A stretch of DNA of 64,000 nt from NCBI RefSeq assembly GCF_018760365.1, contig NZ_JAHIAB010000006.1:1-64000 (forward strand). The letters are read 5' to 3'. This document shows positions 27,032 through 35,895 of the stretch, piece after piece. The position numbers and the translations under genes were made by a program. The notes below the pieces were generated by a model. It saw only the letters and a list, made by a program, of their open reading frames with translations. It did no database searches and was not told the origin of the DNA. Source of the DNA: Pseudooceanicola endophyticus. Its GTDB lineage: Bacteria; Pseudomonadota; Alphaproteobacteria; Rhodobacterales; Rhodobacteraceae. How positions within the stretch are numbered: position 1 is the first letter of the stretch; every line of letters starts with the position of its first letter.

Positions 27032-27082
27032 GTGATCCGGCGCCCGTGATCCGGGCGCCCGTAATCCCCCGTCGTGATCCGG
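27032..27082. repeat. Short tandem repeats beside terB
   Basis: GTGATCCGG occurs at 27032, 27046 and 27074, with a degenerate GTAATCCCC at 27061, giving a ~14-bp period with the unit GTGATCCGGCGCCC. It lies 9 bp beyond the terB stop. Probably simple replication slippage; not CRISPR-like. Confidence 0.7.
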
Positions 27083-27090
27083 TTTTGCCC

Positions 27091-27513
27091 TCAGGCGCGC
27101 ATGTGGCGGGCACGCGCGCCGCGCTCGATCGCGGCGGCATGGAGGCGATCCAGGTTCAGCTCGTAGCGGATTTCTTCCAGCAGGCGCAGCTCGGCCTCGC
27201 GCAGGGTGCCATCGGCGGCGGCCACGTCGCAGGCCAGCGCATAGGCGGTCTCGAACAGGCGTTCCGACAGGTTGTCGCGAATCAGCCCGAAGAGCGCATC
27301 CAGCCCGTCCTCTTCCGAGAACAGCTCGAACACGATGGTGGCCATCTGCTTGATCCGCGCATCGTCGTATTCGGCGAAGATCGGCAGGGTGTTCACCTGG
27401 CTCTCGATCTTGATCAACTCGACCGTGCGCATGTTCTCGTCCGAGGCCGACACGGCGATCATCACCAGAACGAGGCAGTCCTGCTCGGACAGCGAATGGG
27501 AAATCTCGGTCAT
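27091..27513 (-). CDS. TerB-family protein
   Basis: A 140-residue all-helical acidic protein of the tellurite-resistance TerB/TerB-like family. Features: LVLVMIAVSASDENMRTVEL near residue 14, which carries the acidic metal-binding pattern, and DVAAADGTLREAELRLLEEI near 95, the repeated half of the same motif. No other ter genes are adjacent, so this is the stand-alone type often described only as TerB-like and not evidence of tellurite resistance. Divergent from lysS. Confidence 0.85.
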   Translation of the reverse strand: MTEISHSLSEQDCLVLVMIAVSASDENMRTVELIKIESQVNTLPIFAEYDDARIKQMATIVFELFSEEDGLDALFGLIRDNLSERLFETAYALACDVAAADGTLREAELRLLEEIRYELNLDRLHAAAIERGARARHMRA

Positions 27514-27622
27514 GTTTCGACCCCCTGAAGTCAGCCTTGAAGGGCCAGATTATTGACCTTGGGCAGGACGCACAATAGGAAGCGCAGGTCCCGGAGCAAG
27601 GGTGCAACCCAAGGAGTCCATC

Positions 27623-29197
27623 ATGTCCGAACTGCGCGCAGCAGCACTTGAATCGAAGGCCTGGCCTTTCGAGGAGGCCCGTGCCCTGGCCAAACGGTAT
27701 GCGAAGGCTCCGCCCGAGAAGGGCTATGTGCTGTTCGAGACGGGCTATGGCCCCTCCGGCCTGCCCCATATCGGCACCTTCGGCGAAGTGGCCCGCACCA
27801 CGATGATCCGCTCTGCCTTCGAGGCGATCAGCGACATCCCCACCCGTCTGATCTGCTTCTCGGACGACATGGACGGTATGCGCAAGGTTCCGGAAAACGT
27901 TCCGAACCAAGAGCTTCTGTACGCCAACATCCAGAAGCCGCTGACCGCCGTGCCCGATCCCTTCGAGGAATTCGAAAGCTTCGGCCATCACAACAACGCC
28001 ATGCTGCGCCGCTTCCTCGACACCTTCGGGTTCGAGTACGAGTTCTACTCGGCCACCGAGTTCTACAAGTCCGGCCAGTTCGACGCGGTTCTGAAGCGCG
28101 CGGTCGAGAAATACGATGACGTGATGAAGGTCATGCTGAAGTCGCTGCGCGACGAACGTGCCGCGACCTATTCGATCTTCCTGCCGATTCACCCCGAGAC
28201 CGGCCGCGTGCTGTACGTGCCGATGAAGAAGGTGGATGCGGAAAACTACACCATCACCTTCGATGACGAAGAGGGCCGCGAATGGACCCTGCCCGTCACC
28301 GGCGGCAACGTGAAGCTGCAATGGAAGCCCGATTTCGGCGCCCGCTGGGCCGCGCTCGACGTCGATTTCGAGATGTACGGCAAGGACCACTCCACCAACA
28401 CGCCGATCTACGACCGCATCTGCGAGATCCTGGGCGGCAAGAAGCCGAACCACTTCACCTACGAACTGTTCCTGGATCAGAACGGCGAGAAGATCTCCAA
28501 GTCCAAGGGCAACGGCCTGTCGATCGACGAATGGCTGACCTATGCCTCGACCGAGAGCCTTTCGTACTTCATGTTCCAGAAGCCCAAGACGGCCAAGCGG
28601 ATGCATTTCGACGTCATCCCGAAGGCGATGGACGAATATCATCAGCAGCTCACCGCCTACCACGCGCAGGACATCAAACAGCAGCTGGCGAACCCGGTGT
28701 GGCACATCCACGGCGGCAAGGTGCCGGTCTCGACCATGGTGGTCAGCTATTCGATGCTGCTGAACCTCGCTTCGGTCGCGGGCGCCGAGGACAAGGAAAC
28801 CCTCTGGGGCTTCATCCGCCGCTACGCGCCGGAAGCCACGCCCGAAACCCATGCCGACCTGGACGCGGCAGCGGGCTACGCGGTGCGCTACTACAACGAC
28901 TTCGTGAAGCCGGGCAAAGTCTTCCGCGCGCCCACCGAGGCCGAGCGCGAGGCGCTGGAAGCCCTGCGCGACGCCCTGCGTGCCTATGACGGCGAGATGA
29001 CCGATGAAGCCCTGCAATCGGTGGTCTACACCGTGGGCCGCGAACGGTTCGACCCGATGAAGGCCTGGTTCTCCTGCCTTTACGAAGTGCTGCTGGGCGC
29101 CTCCCAGGGCCCGCGCTTCGGCGGTTTCATCGCGCTTTACGGCGTGACCGAAACGGCCGATCTGATCGACCGCGCCCTGGCCGGCGACTTCGCCTGA
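27623..29197 (+). CDS. lysS: Lysyl-tRNA synthetase, class I
   Basis: A 524-residue class I (archaeal-type, LysK-like) lysyl-tRNA synthetase, the form usual in alphaproteobacteria instead of class II LysS. The HIGH motif region is [12 protein letters not shown] (~residue 49) and KMSKS is KISKSKGNG (~298); the C-terminal alpha-helical cage follows. ATG 27623 has AAGGAG at good spacing; a GTG at 27602 is in frame but lacks such a site. No class II enzyme in this window. Terminator immediately downstream. Confidence 0.95.
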   Translation: MSELRAAALESKAWPFEEARALAKRYAKAPPEKGYVLFETGYGPSGLPHIGTFGEVARTTMIRSAFEAISDIPTRLICFSDDMDGMRKVPENVPNQELLYANIQKPLTAVPDPFEEFESFGHHNNAMLRRFLDTFGFEYEFYSATEFYKSGQFDAVLKRAVEKYDDVMKVMLKSLRDERAATYSIFLPIHPETGRVLYVPMKKVDAENYTITFDDEEGREWTLPVTGGNVKLQWKPDFGARWAALDVDFEMYGKDHSTNTPIYDRICEILGGKKPNHFTYELFLDQNGEKISKSKGNGLSIDEWLTYASTESLSYFMFQKPKTAKRMHFDVIPKAMDEYHQQLTAYHAQDIKQQLANPVWHIHGGKVPVSTMVVSYSMLLNLASVAGAEDKETLWGFIRRYAPEATPETHADLDAAAGYAVRYYNDFVKPGKVFRAPTEAEREALEALRDALRAYDGEMTDEALQSVVYTVGRERFDPMKAWFSCLYEVLLGASQGPRFGGFIALYGVTETADLIDRALAGDFA

Positions 29198-29222
29198 TCC
29201 ACGCCGGTCCGTCCGGATCCAG

Positions 29223-29245
29223 GGGGCGCCTTCGGGCGCCCCTTT
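29223..29245 (+). terminator. lysS terminator
   Basis: GGGGCGCC (29223-29230), TTCG loop, GGCGCCCC (29235-29242), then TTT. The tetraloop and 8-bp GC stem make a strong terminator 25 bp after lysS; its tail touches the stop of the convergent gene. Confidence 0.88.
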
Positions 29246-29246
29246 G

Positions 29247-29726
29247 CTATGCGGGCCCGAGGTCCTGCGGCGTCAACCGGTAGGCCTTGCCGAAGCCGCC
29301 GTTCAGCATCCCCGAGAGCGGCCGGAGCCGCACCAGCAGAAAGTCCCCGAAGCCGATGTAAAGCTTGGCCTTCGGACGCCGGGCCACGTAATGCGCCGCC
29401 AGCGCGTCAAAGCCGGGATCCTCGCGCAGGACAGGGTCCGGGCGGGCCTGCAGGGTCAGGCGCGGATGGGTCAGCGGATCGCCCCGGGCGCCGGGCTCTC
29501 CCAGCAGCAGCGACACCTCCGTGGCCTCCAGCAGCGGCGCGGTATGCACCGCCAGCCTTGAGACCAGCGTCAGCGGCAGCCCCCTTGGATCTGTCGTCAG
29601 GGCGATTCGGGTGACGAAGGGCGCGCCGTCGCGCAGCACCGCCAGGGCGCCGTGACGGGCCTTCGCAAGCAGCTCCCGGGAAAGGGTCCGGGCGGCATCG
29701 TCGGCAGGGCGGAAGGGATCGTTCAT
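29247..29726 (-). CDS. Pyridoxamine 5'-phosphate oxidase-like FMN-binding protein (HugZ-like)
   Basis: A 159-residue split-barrel flavin protein. Pattern: RELLAKARHGALAVLRDGAPFVTRIALTTD at the start, LVSRLAVHTAPLLEATEVSLLLGEPG in the middle (the SxLaxHtxNl region), and HPRLTLQARPDPV. This is the N-terminal domain layout of HugZ/HutZ haem-handling proteins, but the C-terminal haem-ligating domain is lacking, so the exact role (flavin, pyridoxal or haem related) is not defined. ATG 29726 starts MNDPFRPADDAAR. Confidence 0.82.
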   Translation of the reverse strand: MNDPFRPADDAARTLSRELLAKARHGALAVLRDGAPFVTRIALTTDPRGLPLTLVSRLAVHTAPLLEATEVSLLLGEPGARGDPLTHPRLTLQARPDPVLREDPGFDALAAHYVARRPKAKLYIGFGDFLLVRLRPLSGMLNGGFGKAYRLTPQDLGPA

Positions 29727-29767
29727 GGCGGCAGGATAGGCCCGGGACGGGGGCTGGGAAAGCCCCC

Positions 29768-30439
29768 TCAGAAGGTCTTCCAGAAGCCGATCTTCAGCCG
29801 GTAGGGATCGCTGTTCCTGAGCGCCGCAGAGCCCCCCAGATCCAGCAGGAAATCCTTGCGCAGCGGGATCGCCATGGAGACCGCCAGCCGCGCGAAGACC
29901 GGGTCCTGATGGCTCTTGCCGGTCTGCAACTGCAGGTAGGTCTTTGGATGATCTGCCGGCGCCACGCCGAAGGTGAAATCCACCTTCCAGTCGTAAACCC
30001 CCGTATCCAGGAAATATTCCACGGCTGTTTCCATCACCGCCCAACCCGGTGGGTATTCCAGCCCGCGCCCGATGGAAAAGCCCGGTCGCACCACCGGATG
30101 CCCCGAGACCGAGCCCACCCCCAGATCCGCTGCGGTCCTTGTCTGGCCAAAGGTCAGCAGCGGATGACTGACGAAGACCACCATCTTGTCCAGCCCCGAG
30201 ATCGCGCCGCCGATATCGGCACCCAGGGTCCATCGATCGCTCAGCCCGTATTCGTGGAAATAGGTGAAGGATTGGGTCAGCCGCCCCGGCGTGCCCAGCC
30301 CGAAGATGCGAATGGCGCCGGCGCTGAAGGTCTTGCCCTTGCCGCGCGGCCAGGCCCCCGCAGCCCCCTGTGCCGGTGCCACGATCCCGGCCAGGGCAGC
30401 CAGAAGCAGTGCCGTTCGCAAGCGCCTGCCGATCCCCAT
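29768..30439 (-). CDS. Secreted, outer-membrane-like protein of unknown function
   Basis: A 223-residue protein with a signal peptide (LLLAALAGIVAPAQGAAG) and a body of alternating short strands rich in aromatic residues (FTYFHEYGLSDRWTLGADIGG, MVVFVSHPLLTFGQT, YLQLQTGKSHQD), ending in phenylalanine (GFWKTF). A terminal Phe and beta-rich amphipathic strands are typical of outer-membrane barrels, about 8-10 strands at this length. I do not recognise a named family. It is co-directional with the FMN protein (41-bp gap). Confidence 0.72.
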   Translation of the reverse strand: MGIGRRLRTALLLAALAGIVAPAQGAAGAWPRGKGKTFSAGAIRIFGLGTPGRLTQSFTYFHEYGLSDRWTLGADIGGAISGLDKMVVFVSHPLLTFGQTRTAADLGVGSVSGHPVVRPGFSIGRGLEYPPGWAVMETAVEYFLDTGVYDWKVDFTFGVAPADHPKTYLQLQTGKSHQDPVFARLAVSMAIPLRKDFLLDLGGSAALRNSDPYRLKIGFWKTF

Positions 30440-30502
30440 GAGACCCCTCTCTGACCGGCAGTATCGGGGGCGCTTGGTTAACGCTTTGCTAAGATGCGCG
30501 GA

Positions 30503-31204
30503 TCAGGCCGCGACCTCTTCCAGCACGGCGCGGCCCAGAACCGGCATCCGCACGCCCTGACCGAAGCTGGTCTGGATGACCTCCTGCGCGACGCCGGCGG
30601 CGGCCAGCTTGGCACGGATGCGGCAGATGTAGACATCGATGATCTTGGGATCGGGCTCATCCTGCCAGGCATAGAGCTGCAGCATCAGCTGCTCGCGCGT
30701 GACCATCGTGCCGTTGCGCAGGGCCAGCATCTCGACCAGCTCGTATTCCAGGCGGGTCAGGTGAATGGGCATGTCGCCGTTCAGCACCGTCATCCGGGCA
30801 ACGTCGATGGTCACCGGACCGATGGCGATCTCGGGGTGGGCAAAACCCGCGGCGCGGCGGACATAGGCACGGATCTGGGCCGCGACCTCGACCGCCTTGG
30901 CCGGCCATTCGATCATCGCATCGGCGCCCCGGGTCAGGAAATGCGCCCGGTCGGCCTCGGTCACGCGGCGGCTGACCACGCAGATCACGGTCTTGGGATA
31001 CTGGGCCCGCAGCTGCGCCACCAGCGCGGCGGCGGCCATGTCGGGTACGTCGGGGTCGATCAGGAAGGCGTCCTGCTCACCGGCCTCGGCGAAATCGAGC
31101 GCCTCGGCAGCATTGCCGGCCTCGGTGATGTAGAACCCTTCGCCGCGCAGGGCATGGGCCAGGCCGGCGATATTCCAGGTGGTGTCGGTCACAAGAAGAC
31201 GCAT
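30503..31204 (-). CDS. CtrA-like response regulator with atypical receiver
   Basis: A 233-residue OmpR/PhoB-type regulator. The DNA-binding half (LTRLEYELVEMLALRNGTMV, then DEPDPKIIDVYICRIRAKL) closely follows the CtrA winged helix. The receiver half is unusual: phospho-acceptor Asp50 remains (LIDPDVPDM), but the acidic pair is reduced to MRLLVTDTT (Thr6, Asp7) and the conserved Lys is replaced (IEWPAK where KP is expected). I infer phosphorylation-independent or altered control. ATG 31204 chosen because MRLLVTD matches the domain start. No histidine kinase adjacent. Confidence 0.85.
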   Translation of the reverse strand: MRLLVTDTTWNIAGLAHALRGEGFYITEAGNAAEALDFAEAGEQDAFLIDPDVPDMAAAALVAQLRAQYPKTVICVVSRRVTEADRAHFLTRGADAMIEWPAKAVEVAAQIRAYVRRAAGFAHPEIAIGPVTIDVARMTVLNGDMPIHLTRLEYELVEMLALRNGTMVTREQLMLQLYAWQDEPDPKIIDVYICRIRAKLAAAGVAQEVIQTSFGQGVRMPVLGRAVLEEVAA

Positions 31205-31524
31205 CCCGCAGTTCCTTTCCCTTCGGATGCGAAGGTGGCAGGGGTGCGGGATGCCGGTTCGGGCACCCTCGGCCCACACCGTCGCATCGTGATGATCATG
31301 TCGTGATTGATCCGGTGGCACTTCGGCCACGGGCGGGCCTTCGGGGACCGCCGTGCCGCCCGCCTCCTCCGGCCTCGGCACGCCTCCGTGATAGCGCATT
31401 ACGCAGGGACATCGCAATTGAAATTCAGGATTTTCTCAATCTTTCCCTAAGCTTGGTTAACAGATCCTTGCAGGGACCGCCGCCCCTGCCCATCTCGGAT
31501 CAGGAGCCGAGGAAGGAGAGCCCG
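31205..31524. other. Intergenic region with no gene
   Basis: 320 bp between the divergent regulator and zinc-ribbon genes. TCGTGAT occurs twice with a 14-bp period (31287 and 31301), a possible site for the regulator whose start is 83 bp away. The right half (31415-31465) is AT-rich and probably contains the promoter of the gene at 31525. I see no ORF, RNA gene or CtrA-type TTAA-N7-TTAA box. Confidence 0.5.
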
Positions 31525-31809
31525 ATGAAATGTCCCGTGGACGGAACCCCGCTGCTGATGACCGATCGACAGGGGGTCGAGATCGACTACTGCCCGCAAT
31601 GCCGGGGTGTCTGGCTGGACCGCGGAGAGCTGGACAAGATCCTCGACCGCAGCGCCGCCGAGCAGGCCCATGCCCAGCCGCAGCGCCGCGCCGCCCCGAC
31701 GGCAGAGCACGGTTACCGGGACGAGCGTTACGACCCGCGCTACCGCGACAAGTACGCCTACAAGCGCAAGAAGAAGAAATCCCTGCTGGGAGAGCTGTTC
31801 GACCTCTAG
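31525..31809 (+). CDS. TFIIB-type zinc-ribbon protein
   Basis: A 94-residue protein with one zinc ribbon: MKCPVDGTPLLMTDR and IDYCPQCRGVWLDRGELDKI. Two of the usual four cysteines come from CPQC; the first knuckle has a single Cys (CPVD), as is common in this zf-TFIIB family. The C-terminal half is highly charged, ending in KRKKKKSLLGELFDL, which could bind nucleic acid. AAGGAG precedes the ATG at 31525. Role unknown. Confidence 0.85.
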   Translation: MKCPVDGTPLLMTDRQGVEIDYCPQCRGVWLDRGELDKILDRSAAEQAHAQPQRRAAPTAEHGYRDERYDPRYRDKYAYKRKKKKSLLGELFDL

Positions 31810-31815
31810 CCCCGC

Positions 31816-32664
31816 TCAGGCGCGGGCCGAGCACAGGTGCATCCGGGCCGGGATGCGCATCTCTGAGTGTTCTTCGAAGGCGGCGAATTCGGGCCGCAGC
31901 CGCGCCAGGATCGCCTCCAGGTCCGCCGGGCTGCCGCCATGGGCGCGCATCTGCCCGGCGATGGGCCCCAGCCGTTCGCACAGGGCCAGGGTCTCCTCAA
32001 GGGTCAGCCCCGGGGTCAGCACGGGCCGCAGCAGCCGTGTTGCGGCATTGGCAAAGCCCGCCTCGGTCAGCAGCCGGCACACCCGCTCGGGATCGCGGAA
32101 GGCCAGCGGCCCCGGCGCCCCGGGGTCTTCGGGCGCCTCGGGGGGACCGAAATGCGCCGCACAGGCCGCCGCAGGCAGATCGAACCAGGGGTTGCCCTCG
32201 GCCCAGCAGATGAAGACCAGCCGCCCGCCGGGCCGCATCCGGCGCCGGATATTGGCGAAGGCCGCCACCGGATCCTCGAAGAACATCACCCCCATGCGCG
32301 AGATCACCAGATCGACCGTCGTGCCATCACCCGGCCAGGTCTGGGCATCTGCCAGCAGCACCTCGGCCCCGGGCAGCGCCGCCCCGGCAATGCGGTGGCG
32401 CGCCAGATCCAGCAGGGGCGCGGAGATGTCGAGGCCCAGCACCCGCCCCGAAGGCCCCACCATCGCCGCCGCCATCAGCACCGTCTGGCCGGCACCACAG
32501 CCGATATCCAGCACCTGTTCACCGGGGGCGGGGCGGGCGGCTTCCAGCAGCAGATCGGCCATCGGCTGATGCATCCGGTCCAGCACCGCCTGATGGGTCA
32601 CCCAGGTGGCGCCCGGCTGGGCATTCCACAGCGCCCGCTGCGCGGCATTCACGGGATCGGTCAT
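31816..32664 (-). CDS. Class I SAM-dependent methyltransferase
   Basis: A 282-residue methyltransferase. SAM motif I is VLDIGCGAGQT (~residue 53), followed by the acidic end of strand 2 in VLGLDIS and motif LVISRMGVMFFEDP with RRMRPGGRLVFICW. The substrate is unknown; UbiE/Coq5-like layout. Starts MTDPVNAAQRALWN at ATG 32664. It converges with the zinc-ribbon gene with a 6-bp gap. Confidence 0.88.
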   Translation of the reverse strand: MTDPVNAAQRALWNAQPGATWVTHQAVLDRMHQPMADLLLEAARPAPGEQVLDIGCGAGQTVLMAAAMVGPSGRVLGLDISAPLLDLARHRIAGAALPGAEVLLADAQTWPGDGTTVDLVISRMGVMFFEDPVAAFANIRRRMRPGGRLVFICWAEGNPWFDLPAAACAAHFGPPEAPEDPGAPGPLAFRDPERVCRLLTEAGFANAATRLLRPVLTPGLTLEETLALCERLGPIAGQMRAHGGSPADLEAILARLRPEFAAFEEHSEMRIPARMHLCSARA

Positions 32665-32784
32665 GATGGCCCTCCGGTCTGGCTGGCCCGAGGATAGGCC
32701 CCCTGCCCGCACGGGGCCAGCCCCAAGCGAAACGGGCGGCGGACCTTTCGATCCACCGCCCGTCCAGAGGTCCGAAGGCCGGCC

Positions 32785-35700
32785 TCAGCGCGGCTGGCTA
32801 CGCACCGAGCGGTCCGAGATCCGCCGGATCAGCACGTAGAAGCTGGGGACCATGAAGACGCCGATGAAGGTCGCCGCGATCATGCCGCCCAGCACGCCGA
32901 TGCCGATGGCATTCTGCGCCGCCGCCCCCGCGCCGGTGGCCACAGCCAGCGGCACCACCCCCAGGATGAAGGCGAAGGAGGTCATCAGGATCGGCCGCAG
33001 CCGCATCTTCGCGGCCTCGATGGTGGCGGCGACCAGCGGCTTGCCCCCGGCCTCCAGATCCTTGGCGAATTCGACGATCAGGATGGCGTTCTTGGCCGCA
33101 AGCCCGATGGTCGTCAGGATGCCCACCTTGAAGTAGACATCGTTGTCGCCCCCCGCGACCCAGGCCGCGACCAGCGCCCCCAGGATGCCCACCGGCACCG
33201 CCAGCATGACCGAGAACGGGATCGACCAGCTTTCATAGAGCGCCGCCAGCGACAGGAAGACCACCAGCACCGAAAGCGCGTAGAGGTACGGCGCCTGATT
33301 GCCCGACTGCTGCTCCTGGTAGGAGATGCCCGTCCAGGCCACGCCGTAGCCGCCATCCAGCTGGCCGACCAGTTCCTCCATGGCGTTCATCGCCTCGCCC
33401 GAGGACACGCCGTCGGCGGCCGAGCCGGAGATGCTCATGGCATTGGTGCCCCCGATCCGCGACAGCGTCGGCGAGGCCGAGACCCATTTCGTCGTCATGA
33501 AGGCCGAGAAGGGCACCATCTCCTCGTCGGAGTTGATGGCGAACCAGTCGTCGATATCCTCGGGCTGCATCCGGTAGGGCGCATCGGCCTGCACGATGAC
33601 GGGCCGCAGGTTGCCGTTCATGTCGAAGTCGTTGACCGTCTTGCCGGTGAAGATCGTCGAGAGCAGGGAGTTCACGGTCGAGGGCGTCACGCCAAAGCTT
33701 TCCGCCTTCTGCTGGTCGATGTTGATGCGCAGCACGGCCTCGGATTCATCGCCCGAGATGCGCAGGTTCTGCGCCCGGCCATCCTTCTGGACCATGGTTT
33801 CCAGTTCCTTGGCAGCGGCGATCATCGCCTCGCTGCCGTTGTTGGCCTGGTCCACCAGATACATCGAGAAGCCCGAGGTATTGCCCATCCCCGGGATCGC
33901 CGGGGGCTGCATGAAGAACACCCGCCCGGCGCGCAGCTTGCCGAATTCGCGGTTGCCGGCGGCAGCGACGGCACTGGCGGACTGGTTGGCGCCGGTGCGT
34001 TCGTCGAAGTCCTTCAGCTTGACGAAGACCATGGCGCTGTTCTGCCCCGAACCGCCAAAGCCGAAGCCCAGCGTCGCGAAGGAGCTGTCGACGCTGGCCG
34101 CCTGATCGGTCTTCAGCCAGTCGTCGATCTTTTCCACCACGCTCTTGGTCTGCGCCGTGGTCGAGCCCTCGGTCAGGCTGACGATGACCATCAGCACGCC
34201 CTGATCCTCGGAGGGCAGGAAGGAGGACGGGATGCGCTTGTAGACCTGGCTGGCGGCAAAGCCGACCCCGGCCAGCACCACCAGCATGATCACCGGCGCC
34301 TTCAGGAAGCGGCGCACGACGCTGCCATAGCCATGGCTCATGCGGTCGAAGTTGCGGTTGAACCAGCGCGCGGGCGCGATGGCCCGGCCATGGGCGCGCC
34401 GCAGCATGGTGGCGCAAAGCGCCGGCGACAGGATCAGCGCCACCAGCGCCGACAGCACCATGGCGGTGATGATCGTCACCGAGAACTGCCGGTAGATCAC
34501 CCCGGTCGAGCCCCCCATGAAGGCCATCGGCAGGAACACCGCCGAAAGCACCAGCGCGATGCCGATCAGCGCCCCGGTGATCTGGCCCATGGATTTCTCG
34601 GTCGCGGGCAAGGGATCAAGGCCCTCTTCCTCCATCACCCGCTCGACGTTTTCCACCACGACGATGGCGTCATCGACCAGCAGGCCGATGGCCAGCACCA
34701 TGGCGAACATGGTCAGCGTGTTGATCGTGTAGCCCATGGCCGCCAGCACCGCGAAGGTGCCCATCAGCACCACCGGCACGGCGATGATCGGGATGATCGT
34801 GGCGCGCCATTTCTGCAGGAAGACCAGGATCACCAGCAGCACCAGCAGCACCGCCTCGCCCAGGGTGTGATAGACCTTCTCGATGGACAGCTGCACGAAG
34901 GGCGAAGTGTCGTAGGCATAATGCACCTCGACCCCCTCGGGCAGCGCGGGGGCCAGCTTTTTCAGCGTCGCGCGCACGGCCTCGGCGGTGTCGATGGCAT
35001 TGGCCCCGGCCGCCAGGTTGACCCCGAAACCGGCCGCGTTCTCTCCGTTGAAGAAGGAGTTGACGCCGTAGTCCTCCTGCCCGATCTCGACCCGCGCCAC
35101 GTCGCCCAGGTAGACCGCGCTGCCGTCGCTTTCCGTCTTCAGCAGGATCTGCTCGAACTGCTCGGCCGAGGTCAGCTGGCTCTGCGCGGTGATCGTGGCG
35201 GTGAACTGCTGGCCTTCGGTGGTGGGCAGATCCCCCAGAGAGCCGACCGAGACGGTGGTGTTCTGGTTCGATACCGCGGTGGTCACGTCGGCAGGCGTCA
35301 GCTGGTACTGCGCCAGTTTCAGCGGATCCAGCCAGATCCGCATCGCATAGCCCGAGCCGAAGATGTTGATGCCGCCGACGCCGGTGGTGCGCTGCACCGG
35401 CCCCTCGATCATGTTGGTGATGATGTCGCCCAGCTCGACCGTGGAATAGCGCCCGTCGGTGGACACGATGGCGCCCACCATCAGGATCGAATCCGAAGAC
35501 CGCGACACCTTCACCCCCGAGGTCACCACCGCATCGGGCAGCTGGCTCTCGACCGAGGAGACCTTCACCTGCACCTCGTTCTGGGCGTCGATCGGGTCGA
35601 TGGAGCCATCGAAGGTCAGCGTCACCCGCGAGGATCCCTGCCGCGAGGAACTCTCCATGTAGAGCATCCCGTCGATGCCGGTCAGCGCATCCTCGATGGT

Positions 35701-35889
35701 CGATGTGACGGAGTTCTGCACCGCATCGGCGGTGGCGCCGCTGTAGGTGGCGGTGATGCGGATCGTGGTCGGCGCGATCTCGGGGTACTGGGAGACCGGA
35801 AGCTGCGTATAGGCGAAGGCGCCGGCCAGGATGGTGACCAGGGCCAGCACCCAGGCGAAGACGGGGCGGTGGATGAAGAAGCGGACCAT
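32785..35889 (-). CDS. RND multidrug efflux permease (AcrB/MexB type)
   Basis: A 1034-residue inner-membrane pump of the HAE-1 family that exports hydrophobic compounds with an adaptor and outer-membrane channel. Proton-relay residues are visible: the adjacent Asp pair in GLLVDDAIVVVENVER (~405-406) and Lys in GLAAKNAILIVEFAKD (~932). Twelve TM segments around two large periplasmic loops fit AcrB closely in length. It is 6 bp downstream of its adaptor gene. No TolC-type channel gene and no adjacent repressor are in the window, so the pump must share an outer-membrane channel encoded elsewhere. Confidence 0.95.
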   Translation of the reverse strand: MVRFFIHRPVFAWVLALVTILAGAFAYTQLPVSQYPEIAPTTIRITATYSGATADAVQNSVTSTIEDALTGIDGMLYMESSSRQGSSRVTLTFDGSIDPIDAQNEVQVKVSSVESQLPDAVVTSGVKVSRSSDSILMVGAIVSTDGRYSTVELGDIITNMIEGPVQRTTGVGGINIFGSGYAMRIWLDPLKLAQYQLTPADVTTAVSNQNTTVSVGSLGDLPTTEGQQFTATITAQSQLTSAEQFEQILLKTESDGSAVYLGDVARVEIGQEDYGVNSFFNGENAAGFGVNLAAGANAIDTAEAVRATLKKLAPALPEGVEVHYAYDTSPFVQLSIEKVYHTLGEAVLLVLLVILVFLQKWRATIIPIIAVPVVLMGTFAVLAAMGYTINTLTMFAMVLAIGLLVDDAIVVVENVERVMEEEGLDPLPATEKSMGQITGALIGIALVLSAVFLPMAFMGGSTGVIYRQFSVTIITAMVLSALVALILSPALCATMLRRAHGRAIAPARWFNRNFDRMSHGYGSVVRRFLKAPVIMLVVLAGVGFAASQVYKRIPSSFLPSEDQGVLMVIVSLTEGSTTAQTKSVVEKIDDWLKTDQAASVDSSFATLGFGFGGSGQNSAMVFVKLKDFDERTGANQSASAVAAAGNREFGKLRAGRVFFMQPPAIPGMGNTSGFSMYLVDQANNGSEAMIAAAKELETMVQKDGRAQNLRISGDESEAVLRINIDQQKAESFGVTPSTVNSLLSTIFTGKTVNDFDMNGNLRPVIVQADAPYRMQPEDIDDWFAINSDEEMVPFSAFMTTKWVSASPTLSRIGGTNAMSISGSAADGVSSGEAMNAMEELVGQLDGGYGVAWTGISYQEQQSGNQAPYLYALSVLVVFLSLAALYESWSIPFSVMLAVPVGILGALVAAWVAGGDNDVYFKVGILTTIGLAAKNAILIVEFAKDLEAGGKPLVAATIEAAKMRLRPILMTSFAFILGVVPLAVATGAGAAAQNAIGIGVLGGMIAATFIGVFMVPSFYVLIRRISDRSVRSQPR

Positions 35890-35895
35890 CGGGTG

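Noticed and set aside
27032-27082. CRISPR-like array beside terB
   Set aside because: Units are ~14 bp with 4-6 bp between cores, not 25-40 bp repeats with unique spacers, and no cas genes are present.
27091-27513. Tellurite-resistance determinant
   Set aside because: Only a single TerB-like gene is present, with no terZACDEF neighbours; the family label does not imply resistance.
31440-31462. CtrA box near the zinc-ribbon gene
   Set aside because: CTAA-GCTTGG-TTAAC has the wrong first half-site and a 6-base spacer; the consensus is TTAA-N7-TTAA.
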